Assembly: GCF_001704415.2 (NCBI RefSeq)
Contig: NC_030820.1
Coordinates: forward strand, 42,762,036-42,826,035
Direction of reading: 5' to 3'
DNA from: Capra hircus
Taxonomy: Eukaryota > Chordata > Mammalia > Artiodactyla > Bovidae
Length of the DNA: 64,000 nt
Position 1 is the first letter of the stretch, and the number at the start of each line of letters is the position of its first letter. The notes under the pieces were generated by a model. It did not search any database. It had not been told where the DNA came from and saw nothing but the letters and a program-made list of their open reading frames with translations. The translations under genes were made by a program, and so were the position numbers. This document shows, one piece after another, positions 24,308 through 36,172 of this stretch.

Positions 24308-24625
24308 TCCCCAGGTAGGTTGGAACATTGCACATAAGGTTTTCTCTGATCATTCTGGTTTGAGGGAGGCAACTGGAACTGATCAAGACTGCACTGCCCC
24401 AGGCAGGAGGAGGGTACAGGTGAGTAATATATGATGAAATTTTCTGTAATTCTGTTCTGGATTTTTCCTAGTTGCCTGTTCACTTTTTTTTTGCCTATAG
24501 ATCTTTGTATGACTGTTTTCCAGAGCTCCTATGAGGTTTTTCAGCTGCCTTCTCTTTCTTTTCTTGTCTTTCCATGGGAGATTTCCATCCTCCCATCTCA
24601 CCATTTTGCTGACATCACAGCACAT

Positions 24626-25440
24626 GTTAAATTTTATTTGTCTTCACAATATCCCTGTGTATAAGTGCATCACAATTTCCATTACTCTTTCCAAATTTGT
24701 TGTATTTTAATTTGTTTATAGGTTTTTCTTTTATGAATAATGTGGAACAGTTTTTAAATTATGTAAAATATGTGTCAGTTACATTATGAGAGTACTATTA
24801 GAGTTATATAACTAAGTACAGGTATGAACACTCAGAGTTTGCACACTGTACATGATATCCTAAAACTATTAATAATTAACCTCCAATAAGCACTTTGGCC
24901 AAATGTCTGGTTTCCATATCATGTTCAGGATTTCACCAGTCAGGTCTGTAAAGCATAATAATTTTGCTGGTGGAAAATGTAAAAAGGCAAATTTATTTTC
25001 ATTTGAAGTTTTGATTCTTCATTAAAGGTTAACATTTAAAAAAATGCTTATTAAACACTTTTGCATTGTATGATTTGTGTATTCGTGTATGTTTGTACTG
25101 TAAGACTTGTTTCACTGACGTTTGATCGAGATTGGCTTTGTAATAGAAAAATAAAAAATATTGCTCTTGTGGAAGTTTCTAGTCTAAAATATAGTCAATA
25201 AATATTCAGCACATATCATCATTATATAATAGTGTTTTACTGCTAAAAAAAGAAAAAAAGCAAACAAGCTAATTGATTTCAATCCTGTTCTTACTCAATG
25301 GAAACTGGTTTAATCATGCTCCTCCTGCAATATATCTGCTAACATTGGATGGTGCATCTGGGGTGTTACCTTCCTGTTATTCTTAACCTGGGAAAAAAGA
25401 AGAAAAACATCAGTCTGCTTACTCCAAGGAGAAATAGGCA
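24626..25440 (+). promoter_or_regulatory. 5' flank and presumed 5'UTR of AKR1C copy 1
   Basis: AT-rich sequence with no recognised transposon in the last ~800 bases before the start codon, so the promoter should lie here. I cannot place a TATA box or transcription start with confidence. The start codon context is GCAATGG, with G at -3 and G at +4, a good translation-start context. Unit B has lost the corresponding region. Confidence 0.5.
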
Positions 25441-25524
25441 ATGGATCCCAAAAGCCAGAGAGTGAAACTTAATGACGGCCACTTCATTCCTGTCCTGGGA
25501 TTTGGAACCTATGCACCTCCAGAG
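25441..25524 (+). CDS. AKR1C copy 1 exon 1 (coding, residues 1-28)
   Basis: ATG to a GAG|GTAACA donor. It encodes the N-terminal beta-hairpin and first strand (KLNDGHFIPVLGFGTYAP) typical of AKR1C. The open frame runs on into the intron, but homology stops exactly at the donor. No counterpart exists in copy 2. Confidence 0.95.
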
Positions 25525-26452
25525 GTAACAGTAGCAGTTGTAGGTCGAGATATAAATAGTAGTGGATGTAACATGAGTGAAAGGGACTTGGGTTGTCAAG
25601 CACTGAGCTCATGTGTGACTCTGGGAGGATCACATCGTTCCACTAACCAGGCCAGAACCATGCCCTATGAAAGAAGAGAGAGCATTCAGTCTTCACTCTG
25701 CCTCAGGGTTATGAAACTGTACTCATCTGTAGATTACTCTGGGTCTGGGTTCCCCTCCACTTTCCATCTCTTTCCCAGCTTGGCAGAAGAGGTGAGACTC
25801 GGCTGTCAAGATCACTGACTGTCAGCTGCTTTCCTTTGTGGGTGACTACAGTTGCAAGGTTTTTATGTATGTTTTATTAGTTCAAGAGCTCTTTCCTGCT
25901 TCCAATAATACATGACCCAGAGAAGTATTTGAGGTGGAAGGTCCTGAAGATGAGGTGACTGAAAACTAATGGAAGAGAATTGCTTTTCTACTGTGGGATA
26001 TCTGCTTGGTGCCAGGCAAGAAGCACTCCATCTGCATTTTGCCTTGTGCTCCTGTTTCTGCTTGGAAACTTCTTCGGATGGGAACCTTAGTATCACTTGA
26101 GGGGATAAGATACAATCTTACAGGCCAGGTTTTATAATGTATCCTGGGGTTTTGTAATGTGTTTTTATTAAAGTATGGTCTGCAGTGCTTGGTCATAAGA
26201 GGGGTTAGTGGACAAGTCTCTAGACTGGAAGCCAGAAAGTTTGCTGTCTATCTTGTCTTTAGAGTAGATGTGACAAGGGACTGGACTTATACTTTGAGGC
26301 TCACTATTCTAATTTATAAAATGGAAAAATTATTAAGAGACACTTTGCAGATAGAAGACAGAACTTGTTTACTTCATAAAGCACATTGGATTGAGGAGAG
26401 GAAGGGGACAGGGCTGTTACTGAAGCTCATGGGCTCATTCCCAGGTACATCC

Positions 26453-26648
26453 CTGAAAGTGAACATCACTCAGTTGTGTCTGACTCTTTGTGATCCCATG
26501 CACTGTATAGTCTGTGGAATTCTCCAGGCAAGAATACTGGAGTGGGTAGCCTTTCTCTTCTCCAGGGGATCTCCTATCCTGGGGATCGAACCCAGGTCTC
26601 CTGCATTGCAGGCAGATTCTATACCGTTTGAGCCACCAGGGAAGCCCA
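26453..26648 (+). mobile_element. Bov-tA SINE in intron 1
   Basis: GTCTGACTCTTTGTGATCCC, CCAGGCAAGAATACTGGAGT and GCCACCAGGGAAGCCC identify a complete Bov-tA. It is at the same site in copy 2 (49552-49748), so it predates the A/B duplication. Confidence 0.93.
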
Positions 26649-26751
26649 TCCCCACATGTCTGGGCATTTAAGAAAAACCAGAACTAGACCCAGCAGAAGT
26701 CTGTTACCCCAATTATCTACCTCCTTGAAATGAGAAAGATTCTGAATCACA

Positions 26752-27167
26752 TAAAAAGAAATGGAATATTATTGAGCACTGAAGACAAAGTTAGTCCATT
26801 TGCAATCACAAGTGAAGTAAGCGAGAAATAGAAAGACAAATACTGTATGATCTCTTTGTAGGTGGAATCTAAAATAGTGGTACTCATAGAAGGGAGAGTA
26901 GCATTATGGTGACCAGAAGCTGGTGACAAGCCTGGGAAAAATGGAAAGATGTTGGTCAAGGGTACAACCTTCTGTTGTAAGAGGCGTAATTCTGGAGACC
27001 TGATGTACAGCAAGTTGACTATAGTTAAAAATAATGGGCTATCTCTTGAGATTTTGTAGAGACTAGATCTATATCTTCTTACAAGCACTTCTAAAAGGTA
27101 GCCATGTGAGATGATGGTGTTAACTAGCTTGCTTGTGGTAATTATTAAGAATGGATACTTATATGAG
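26752..27167 (+). mobile_element. Ancient L1MA/MB-like 3' end, part 1
   Basis: ATGGAATATTATTGAGC, GACAAATACTGTATGATCTC, GTGGAATCTAAAAT and GATGTTGGTCAAGGGTACA are the landmarks of old eutherian L1 3' ends. It continues after the BovB at 31558-31605. Also in copy 2, with a solo LTR at its left edge. Confidence 0.8.
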
Positions 27168-29667
27168 TAAGTACAATCCTGAGAAATGCCAGGCTGGATG
27201 AAGCTCAAGCTGGAATCAAGATTGTTGTGAGAAATATCAGTAACCTGAGATATGCAAATGACACCACCATAATGGCAGAAAATGAAGAGGAATTAAACAG
27301 CCTCTTGATGAAGGTGAAAGTGGAGAGTGAAAAACTTGGTTTACAATTCCACATTTGAAAAACTATGGCACCCTGTCCCATAACTTCATGGCAAATTGAT
27401 GGGGAAACAATGGAAACAGTGACAGACTCTCTTTTTTTTTTTTTTTGTCTCCAAAATTACTGTGAATGATGTGTAGCCAGAAAGTTAAAAGACACTTGCT
27501 CCTTGGAAGAAAAGTTATAACAATCTTGGACAGCGTATTAAAAAGCAGAGACATTACTTTGCCCACAGAGGTACATATTGTCAAAGCTATGGTTTTTCCA
27601 GCAGTCATGTTCGTGTATGGATGTAAGTGCTGGACCATAAAGAAGGCTGTGCACCAAAGATTTGATGCATTTGTCCAGTTCCATTCGTCTTTCTCAAGAT
27701 TGCTTTGGCTATTTGAGGTTTTTTTTTTTTTGTATTTCCATACAAGTTGTGAAATTATTTGTTCTAGCTCTGTGAAAAATACCGCTGGTAGCTTGATAGG
27801 GGTTGCATTGAATCTGTAGATTGCTTTGGGTAGTATACTCATTTTCATTATATTAATTCTTCCGATCCATGAACATGGTATATTTCTCCATTTATTAGTG
27901 TCCTCTTTGATTTCTTTCACCAGTGTTTTATATATATAGGTTTTTAGTTTCTTTAGGTAGATAGATTCCTAAGTATTTTATTCTTTTCGTTGCAATGGTG
28001 AATGGAATTGTTTCCTTAATTTCGTTTTCTACTTTCTCATTATTAATGTATAGGAATGCAAGGGATTTCTGTGTGTTGATTTTATATCCTGCAACTTTAC
28101 TATATTCATTGATTAGCTCTTGTAATTTTCTGGTGGAGTCTTTAGGGTTTTCTATGTAGAGAGTCATGTCATCTGCAAACAGTGAGAGTTTTACTTCTTC
28201 TTTTCCAATTTGGATTCCTTTTATTTCTTTTTCTGCTCTGATTGCTGTGGCCAAAACTTCCAAAACTATGTTGAATAGTAGTGGTGAAAGTGGGCACCCT
28301 TGTCTTGATCCTGACTTTAGGGGAAATGCTATCAATTTTTCACCATTGAGGATAATGTTTGCTGTGGGTTTGTCATATATAGCTTTTATTGTGTTGAGGT
28401 ATGTTCCTTCTATTCCTGCTTTCTGGAGAGGTTTTTTTTTTAATCATAAATGGATGTTGAATTTTGTCAAAGGCTTTCTCTGCATCTATTGAGATAATCA
28501 TATGGCTTTTATTTTTCAATTTCTTAATGAGGTGAATTACATTGATTGATTTGCAGATATTGAAGAATCCTTGCATCCCTGGGATAAAGCCCACTTGGTC
28601 ATGGTGTATAATCTTTTTATTGTGTTGTTGGATTCTGATTGCTAGAATTTTGTTAAGGATTTTTGCATCTATGTTCATCAGTGATATTGGCCTGTAGTTT
28701 TCTTTTTTTTGTGGCATCCTTGTCAGGTTTTGGTATTAGGGTGATGGTGGCCTCATAGAATGAGTTTGGAAGTTTCCCTTCCTCTGCAATTTTCTGGAAG
28801 AGTTTGAGTAGGATAGGTGTTAGCTCTTCTCTAAATTTTTGGTAGAATTCAACTGTGAAGCTATCTGGACCTGGGCTTTTGTTTGCTGGGAGATTTCTGA
28901 TTTCTTCAATTTCTGTGCTTGTGATGGGTCTGTTAAGATTTTCTATTTCTTCCTGGTTCAGTTTTGGAAAGTTGTACTTTTCTAAGAATTTGTCCATTTT
29001 TTCCCACGTTGTCCATTTTATTGGCATATAATTGCTGAGAGTAGTCTCTAACGATCCTTTGTATTTCTGCATTGTCCATTGTGATCTCTCCATTTTCATT
29101 TCTAATTTTATTGATTTGATTTTTCTGCCTTTGTTTCTTGATGAGTCTGGCTAATGGTTTGTCAATTTTATTTATCCTTTCAAAGAATCAGCTTTGGCTT
29201 TGTTGATTTTTGCTATGGTCTCTTTTGTTTCTTTTGCATTTATTTCTGCCCTAATTTTTAAGATTTCTTTCCTTCTACTAACTCTGGGGTTCTCCATTTC
29301 TTCCTTTTCTAGTTGCTTTAGGTGTAGAGTTAGGTTATTTATTTTACTTTTTTCTTGTTTCTTGAGGTATGCCTTTATTGCTATGAACTTGACTTCAGGA
29401 TCTACTACAAAGCCACAGTCATCAAGACAGTATGGTACTGGCACAAAGACAGAAATATAGATCAATGGAACAAAATAGAAAGCCCAGAGATAAATCCACG
29501 CACCTATGGACACCTTATCTTTAAAGGAGGCAAGAATATACAATGGAGAAAAGACAATCTCTTTAACAAGTGGTGCTGGGAAAACTGGTCAACCACTTGT
29601 AAAAGAATGAAACTAGAACACTTTCTAACACCATACACAAAAATAAACTCAAAAGGAATTAAAGATC

Positions 29668-29863
29668 TTTTTTGTTTGTTTGTTTGCTTTTTTATTTATT
29701 TATTTTTAAAAAAAATTTTAAAATCTTTAATTCTTAGATGCGTTCCCAAACATGAACTCCCTTCCCACCTCCCTCCCCATAACATCTCTCTGGGTCATCC
29801 CCATGCACCAGCCCCAAGCATGCTGTATACTGCCTCAGACATAGACTGGCGATTCAATTCTTA
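29668..29863 (-). mobile_element. Nested L1 3'UTR-only insertion, antisense
   Basis: Antisense L1 3'UTR with a T-rich head (inverted tail, 29668-29720), then the reverse complement of the same 3'UTR variant as at 6978-7250. It interrupts the plus-strand half of the twin-primed L1 between KGIKDL and the PETVKLLEENIG region. Confidence 0.88.
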
Positions 29864-31098
29864 AGGCCAGAAACTGTAAAACTCCTAGAGGAGAACATAG
29901 GCAAAACACTCTCCGACATAAATCAGAGCAGGATCCTCTATGACCCACCTTCCAGAATACTGGAAATAAAAGCAGACATAAACAAATGAGGTATAATTAA
30001 AATTAAAAGCTTCTGCACAACAAAGGAAACTATAAGCAAGGTGAAAAGACAGCCTTCGAAATGGGAGATAATAATAGCAAATGAAGCAACTGACAAACAA
30101 CTAATCTCAAAAATATATAAGCAACTCCTGCAGCTCAATTCCAGAAAAATAAATGACCCAATCAAAAAATGGACCAAAGATCTAAATAGACAGTTTTCCA
30201 AAGAAGACATACAGATGGCTAACAAACACATGAAAAGATGCTCACATCATTCATCATCAGAGAAATGCAAATCAAAACCACAATGAGGTACCACTTCACA
30301 CCAGTCAGAATGGCTGTGATCCAAAAGTCTACAAGCAATAAATGCTGGAGAGGGTGTGGAGAAAAGGGAACCCTCTTACACTGTTGGTGGGAATGCAAAC
30401 TAGTACAGCCACTATGGAGAACAGTGTGGAGATTCCTTAAAAAACTGGAAATAGAACTGCCTTAAGACCCAGCAATCCCACTGCTGGGCATACACACCAA
30501 GGAAACCAGAATTGAAAGAGACACATGTACCCCAATGTTCATCACAGCACTGTTTATAATAGCCAGGACATGGAAGCAACCTAGATGTCCATCAGCAGAT
30601 GAAAGGATAAGAAAGCTGTGGTACATATACAAATAGAGTATTACTCAGCCATTGAAAAGAACACATTTGAATCAGTTCTAATGAGGTGGATGAAACTGGA
30701 GCCTATTATACAGAGTGAAGTAAGCCAGAAAAAAAACACCAATATAGTATACTAATGCATATATATGGAATTTAGAAAGATGGCAATGATAACCCTGTAT
30801 GCGAGACAGCAAAAGAGACACAGATGTATAGAACAGGCTTTTGGACTCTGGGAGAAGGAGAGGGTGGGATGATTTGGGAAAATGGCATTGAAACATGTAT
30901 AATATCATGTAAGAAATGAATCACCAGTCCCAGTCTAGGTTCAGTGCGGGATATATAATGCTTGGGGCTGGTGCACTGGGATGACCCAGAGAGATGGTAT
31001 AGGGAGGGAGGTGGGACGGGCATTCAGGATTTGGAACTCATGTACACCCGTAGTGGATTCACGTTGATGTATGGCAAAACCAATACAGTATTGTAAAG

Positions 31099-31135
31099 TA
31101 AAATAAAGTAAAATAAAATAAAATAAAATAAAAAT
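31099..31135. repeat. (TAAAA)n tail of the intronic L1
   Basis: Repeated TAAAA units forming the L1 poly(A)-type tail. Confidence 0.85.
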
Positions 31136-31609
31136 ACAGACCAACACTGTCACCATCAAAAACAACAACAACAAGAAAAGACTTGATGTATTTGAACAGT
31201 GATGTTGGAGAAGACTCTTGAAGTCCCCTGGACAGCCAGCAGATCAAACTAGTCAATCCTAAAGGAAACCAACCCTGAATATTCCTTGGAATGACTGATG
31301 CTAAAGCTGAAGCTCCAATACTTTGGCTACTTGATGTTAGTGACAACTCATGGGAAAACACCCTGATTCTGGGAAAGATTCAGAGCAAGAGGAGAAGGAG
31401 GGGACAGAGGATGAGATGGTTTGATGGCATCATCGGCTCAAAGGACACGAGTTTGAGCAAACTCTGGGAGATGGTGAAGAACAGGGAAACCTGGAGTGCT
31501 GCAGTCCACGGGGTTGCAAAGAGTCAGACACGACTGAGCAAGTGAATAACAAGAATAACTTATATGAGAATATCACATCATACACCTTGAAAAGATACAG
31601 CTTTTTTTT

Positions 31610-32057
31610 TTTTTTGGTATGTTTTTGGGTGTATTCTGTGTGGCTTCACTGGTAGGTAGAAGTCTCAGAAGCTTTCACCTTGGTTCTTGGTACTTTTACC
31701 AGGCACCTTGTAACTTTGCTCCTTTTGCTTCAAACACCTCCCATTATAAATCATATTCATGACTACAACATTTTGTTGAGTCCTTTGGGTTCTTTCATCA
31801 AATCACTGAACCTAAAGGTGGTTTTGCCATCCTCTGATACCAGCAATCAGCCACTGATCACCTGAAGTTGAAGGGTTCCCGGCTAGTGTTCATTTAATTA
31901 CTTATTAGGAATGTTAAGGGAAACTGTCATGGGTTCATCACTATACATACAGAACTAACCAAAGACATAGAAAAAAGTTGACTCTTGGGAAGATCAAAGC
32001 TTGTGCCTAGCAATATCTTATGTGGGTATTCAACTTGTACCTTTGTTGCTTATGTAG
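31610..32057. other. Rest of intron 1, unassigned
   Basis: A T-run at 31601-31616, then about 430 bases conserved with 52490-52924 in copy 2. Parts (CATGACTACAACATTTTGTT; TCAAATCACTGAACC) look like an old LTR, but I cannot name the family. No exon is visible. Confidence 0.45.
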
Positions 32058-32224
32058 GTTGCTAAGAGGGATGCTCTGGAATTCACCCCATTTGCTATAG
32101 AGATTGGATTCCGCCATATTGACTGTGCTCATGCCTACCAAAATGAAGAGGAGGTTGGCCAGGCCATTCAAGCAAGATTGCAGATGGCACTGTGAAGAGA
32201 GAAGACATATTCTGCACTTCAAAG
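32058..32224 (+). CDS. AKR1C copy 1 exon 2 (residues 29-84, one base missing)
   Basis: Acceptor TTATGTAG, donor AAG|GTACTG. It carries GFRHIDCAHAYQNEEEVG with Asp50 and Tyr55. After Gln66 (CAA at 32169-32171) the sequence is GCAAG where AGCAAG is expected and is found in copy 2 (53036-53041). This shifts the frame to a TGA at 32193-32195. In the frame after the shift the exon keeps the expected family residues to Lys84 at its last codon. Confidence 0.93.
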
Positions 32225-32344
32225 GTACTGTGTGTGTTGTCTGTATGTGCACGTGTGCAAGTGATTGTGCCCAGATGACAATTACATAATAGGATCCTTT
32301 GGTGAAGAGTTGTTTGCTGAACTATGCTAATTGGTATATTCCTA

Positions 32345-32450
32345 AAGTATTAGAATTCCCTGATGGTTCAGTGTTTAAAACTTGGTGCTTTACTGCCATG
32401 AGCTGGGATTCCATCGTTGGTAGGGGAAGTAATATCATACAAGCCTCAAA
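32345..32450 (+). mobile_element. CHR-type (tRNA-Glu) SINE in intron 2
   Basis: ATTCCCTGATGGTTCAGTG followed by a decayed B-box-like segment and an A-rich end. Present at the same site in copy 2 (53225-53340). Confidence 0.75.
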
Positions 32451-32504
32451 AAAAAAATTACCTTGTTTATTATTTATGCAATTTTCATTCTTTAACTTCT
32501 GCAG

Positions 32505-32621
32505 CTTTGGTTAACTTCCCTTCGACCAGAGTTGGTCCGACCAGCCTTGGAAAAGTCACTGAAAAATCTTCAACTGGACTATGTCGATCTCTATATTATG
32601 CATTATCCACTGGCTTTGAAG
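32505..32621 (+). CDS. AKR1C copy 1 exon 3 (residues 85-123)
   Basis: Acceptor TTCTGCAG, donor AAG|GTTAGA. It encodes the HRPELVRPALE-like helix (here LRPELVRPALEKSL) and DYVDLYIMHYPLALK with catalytic His117. Intact. Confidence 0.95.
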
Positions 32622-33852
32622 GTTAGAAATTTGTGTGATCACATCAATGTTATATCTTGTGTTAGAATGCGTATCAACTTGCATGGATGGTTGAATAAAG
32701 ATTTGTCTTAGTAGGTTGAAAGGATGATTACACTAGAGTAGAATCCCCCAAATAATTATTTGTAATCATCTTTTTACTGAGTTTTTTGAAAGGAGTTAAT
32801 AACCTGAGGCTCTGCCTGAAAAATTAAAGGAAAGAGAAATCAGCCAGTTCTGCACACAGTCCTTGTTATGACTCGTGAGTGTCTGGGGATTTCATGAACC
32901 AAGAGTTTGGTGCAGCTGTGGTGAGCATGACACTGCCTTACGTTGAACATGATGAGTTAATCTTGTCTTCTACTCTTTCAAGTTGAGGAGATTTGGTGGT
33001 GCTTCCTCTGGGTGAGTTAAATCTCTTAAATGTATAGGAGTTGGGAGACATGGCCTACACTCTTGCCTGTCTTCACGATGAGGTTTGTAGACTGCACTTA
33101 GCCATTAAGAATGGTGGTTTACTTAGAACTCTTGGTTTCAAGTTACAGAAATAAACTCAAGCTATCTAATGCAAAATCGCTTAGTGGACTATGTAGATGG
33201 CAAGTCCCGGACACAGTGTTTTGAGGATTTTCAGCAGTGTTCAGAAATGTCTCCTTTCTTCTATCCCTTATCAGGACACTACTCATGATTTACTTTATTT
33301 TTTACTGAACATTTTCCATTGTAGGCAAATATAACCTTGGGGCAGTTTGAGGCTCATGGTCACAAATATTTGAGAGCATGTGTGGATCATCCACATTCCA
33401 TATTCACCTAAATACAGCCTTGCTGATTCACATGCTTGCCCTAGGGCACCTGATGCTCAGAGGGAAAAGAAAGTCTGATATATAGCCATATGAAGACTAC
33501 AATTTTTATTCTGGAAATTATGTCATGTAACTTACAGCCATTTCCAGCCCAAAAAGGCATTTCAAAATTGGCAAGTACAAGGAGCAGACAAAATTCAGAG
33601 AAGTCACTGTGAGTCCTTTTAGGACCTAGAAAAATTGTATTTATTACAACATATATTGAGTATACAAGATTGGAATAAGCCTCCTTCCTAAAGGTATTGC
33701 TGACAACTCCATATGTGCAAATCACTTTGCAAATATTAATATTTAGAAATTTGTGAAGCTACCTGATGGAGGTTTACTCCCTGGTGCCTGGCAGCCTGTA
33801 AATGCAGAGAAATCATTTTGTGACATGTCTAAAATGACTTCTTCTATTCCAG
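32622..33852. other. Intron 3, no further feature seen
   Basis: About 1.2 kb, closely matched by 53511-54741. No exon or recognised transposon. Confidence 0.6.
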
Positions 33853-33930
33853 CCAGGGGAGGAATTATTTCCAAAAGATGAAAATGGAAAACTGATATTT
33901 GACTCAGTGGATTTCTGTCGCACATGGGAG
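33853..33930 (+). CDS. AKR1C copy 1 exon 4 (residues 124-149)
   Basis: Acceptor TATTCCAG, donor GAG|GTGAGT. It encodes PGEELFPKDENGKLIF and ends in TWE, the loop A region that helps to shape the steroid pocket. Intact. Confidence 0.94.
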
Positions 33931-34363
33931 GTGAGTCCAGGGAGGAGAGAACCAAAGGAGGAGCCAGAAGAGGGGGAACCTCCTTCATTTCTTCCACCTG
34001 TGAGAATGGGCTGTGGACCATCAGACTCAGCAGTTCATGAATCTAAGGGCATGGATGCTGGGGTTGTGGAGAGGAAACCATTGCTGAAATGTTCACAGAG
34101 AGGAATGGAGGAGGAGAATTTGAGGCAGTGTAGACAGGTGTCTTTTTCCTTCCATGTGATATATCTTTTCTGGTTTTTTTTTTTAAGGTGGGGGCAGTAG
34201 TTTTTCTTTTTATAACATGACCTTCTTCCTGATTTTTCTTCTTGATAGTCAAGGGTAATTCTTGATGGATGAGTGTGGTTACTGGTGTTTTTCAGCATTT
34301 ATTTTTATTCTATTGCCCATTCCAAATGACTGTTCATGACTGTTCACCACCCCTCCCTCCCAG

Positions 34364-34486
34364 GCCCTGGAGAACTGTAAGGATGCAGGGCTGACCAAGT
34401 CCATCGGGGTGTCCAACTTCAACCACAAGCAGCTAGAGAAGATCCTGAACAAGCCGGGGCTCAAGTACAAGCCTGTCTGCAACCAG
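34364..34486 (+). CDS. AKR1C copy 1 exon 5 (residues 150-190)
   Basis: Acceptor CCTCCCAG, donor CAG|GTGAGC. It encodes the AKR signature around KSIGVSNFNHKQLEKIL with Ser166 and Asn167 (nicotinamide carboxamide contacts) and ends KPVCNQ with Gln190. Intact. Confidence 0.96.
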
Positions 34487-35285
34487 GTGAGCAGCTTGGC
34501 TCATCTCCCTCCTGCTCTTCAGAACCTCCTTCTTGCCCAGGAGCCAGATGTCTGTCTGTCCTCCCCTGCTGTTCATCTGACCTTTGCGGGTCAGAGGATT
34601 CTAGAGTGAAGAGCCTCTCTGTATGGTGTGAGTAGAATCTGTAGCAGTATATCTGCTTGACAGTCTGGGTGGAAAAGGTGGGATGCCTTCCTTCTAAATT
34701 TTGGGTAGAATTCAGAACTAGAGGAAGGAGGCATTTCCCTGAGATGAAAGGATAAGCAGATGGAGGGAAAAGTGCCCTGAAGAGAACTGCATACAGGAAG
34801 GAAGATGATAAAAACATGGAACCAGAAGTAAATTAATAAAGAGTCACAACAGCTGAGATGGATTTTAAGGGTTTGTGTGGGGTTCTGATGTCTGAGTTCT
34901 TGGTCTAGTTGTCTCAGCATTTATGAGTCTTAAACAGGGAGCATAGTTCAGAAAAATGTGTTGGAAATTCATCCAGGTTAGAGGATGAAGTTAAAGGCTC
35001 AAGATGATACTAGTAATATATGAAATATTTACTCAGGAACATCTACTGAAATGTAGAGCACAGCTTTTGATTACTCAATATTTGACTGGTTCTCCCATTC
35101 ATGTCTATCATAAAATTAACTGTATAAATACACTTTTCTCTGTTTCTCTGTAAACGTTGACATTTCCCATTTTCATTTAATGTTCTAGTCTTTCCTTTAG
35201 TCTTTGAAAACTTTTAGTCTTTCTCTGTCATATTAATATTGCCTTTGCATATAATCTGACACTCTTCTCTTTGGGCATTCTACAG
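34487..35285. other. Intron 5, no further feature seen
   Basis: About 0.8 kb, matched by 55364-56168. No recognised repeat. Confidence 0.6.
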
Positions 35286-35395
35286 GTGGAATGTCACCCT
35301 TATCTCAACCAGAGGAAACTGTTGGATTTCTGCAAGTCACATGAAATCGTTCTTGTTGCCTATGCTGCTCTGGGATCCCAACGAGTAAAAGAATG
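35286..35395 (+). CDS. AKR1C copy 1 exon 6 (residues 191 to part of 227)
   Basis: Acceptor ATTCTACAG, donor ATG|GTATTG, the weakest donor of the gene and identical in copy 2. It encodes VECHPYLNQRKLLDFCKSHE and VLVAYAALGSQ, with Tyr216 stacking on the nicotinamide. Intact. Confidence 0.95.
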
Positions 35396-35987
35396 GTATT
35401 GAATCCTAATGAAGACATCTGGAGTTTCCTTGAAATTCAATTTTTGATGAAACTATTTAAATAATACAGTACTCAGATAACTCTCATAGGCAGAGGGGAG
35501 AGAGGGGTGGGTTGAAATGAATCCTTCTCTTTTATCTTCCCATCACCCAGACAATTTTTCTGCATTGTATTAGCTTGTAGACTCATCAATAACAAATGTC
35601 TGCATTGAAATCTACATGTAATCACCCAGTTGAGACAAGAGACACAAGCTGATGTCATGATTTACTTATTAACTAATGAACACATTTGTAAAAACAGATG
35701 TTGCAAGCCTCACTTAACTCATATCTAAAATTTGGATAATATGTAACTGCTTGGTATATCATGATAGAAAACATTTCAATTTGAAGCATTTCTGTGAACA
35801 TCCTGGAAAAATAATGATGAAATGAACGTCTCTTATTTTTGAGATGACTCATTTTTTATCAATACCTTAAAAAGTGAAATTTAAAAAGAATTCTTGGGCT
35901 TTCCCTACTGTTTCTCTATTCATGCCCTTGATTGCAGAAGAAAAACAACCCCTGAGAATTAAAGAAAATAATCCACAATTTGGCATT

Positions 35988-36172
35988 TGTTCTCAACTGA
36001 ATAATGTATCTGAATCACCTGCAGAGCTCTGTAAACACAACATGGGAAGTGACACAGTTGAGATTCTGATTCAGTTTGTCTTCAGCTCAGCTGTGGAATT
36101 TGTATTGCTAATAATATCCCAAGTGATACTGATGCTGCCGGTCCCTGGACCAGATTTTGAGAAGCACTGGTC
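35988..36172 (+). mobile_element. MER5-like (hAT-Charlie) DNA transposon remnant in intron 6
   Basis: TCTCAACTGAATAATG...GAATCACCTGCAGAGCT at one end and CAGATTTTGAGAAGCACTGG at the other resemble the inverted ends of MER5A elements. Old, also in copy 2 (56868-57052). Confidence 0.65.

Larger units (their letters stand above)
23040..24625 (-). mobile_element. Possible ancient L1/HAL1-like remnant, antisense
   Basis: Weak resemblance: CCCCTACACTGTGAATGTTAG near 23105 resembles antisense HAL1/L1 ORF1-linker sequence, and CATCTCACCATTTTGCTGAC near 24595-24614 resembles an antisense L1 5' end. A Bov-tA (23298-23489), a GT repeat and an AC/AT-rich tract lie within it. This is inference only. Confidence 0.35.
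27674..31176 (+). mobile_element. Twin-primed LINE-1 in AKR1C intron 1 (5' part inverted)
   Basis: From 27674 to about 29392 the sequence is L1 ORF2 on the minus strand (RT with FADD near 28165 on the minus strand, AFDKIQHPF near 28480). From about 29393 to 31098 it is L1 on the plus strand, resuming with IYYKATVIKTVWYW and running through the 3'UTR to a (TAAAA)n tail. It is flanked by 18-base duplications: AAAGATTTGATGCATTTG (27656-27673) and AAAGACTTGATGTATTTG (31177-31194). Copy 2 has the uninterrupted site near 52060. The frames carry stops; not autonomous. After the tail come ~40 non-L1 bases (31136-31176). Confidence 0.93.
27168..31557 (+). mobile_element. BovB 3' half in intron 1, split by an L1
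   Basis: The flanks ACTTATATGAG (27157-27167) and ACTTATATGAG (31558-31568) form an 11-base target-site duplication. BovB covers 27168-27673 (QAGIKI-like region, YAND instead of YADD, VMFVYGCKCWTIKKA) and 31177-31557 (C-terminal and 3' end). The L1 in between is a later insertion. The uninterrupted paralog is 51587-52441. Confidence 0.92.

Noticed and set aside
23719..24386. Thr/His- and Cys/Val-rich open frames
   Set aside because: Produced by the GT microsatellite and the AC/AT-rich tract.
25525..25818. Longer exon 1 of AKR1C copy 1 (open frame continues)
   Set aside because: AKR1C homology stops exactly at the GAG|GTAACA donor at 25524/25525; the rest is intron.
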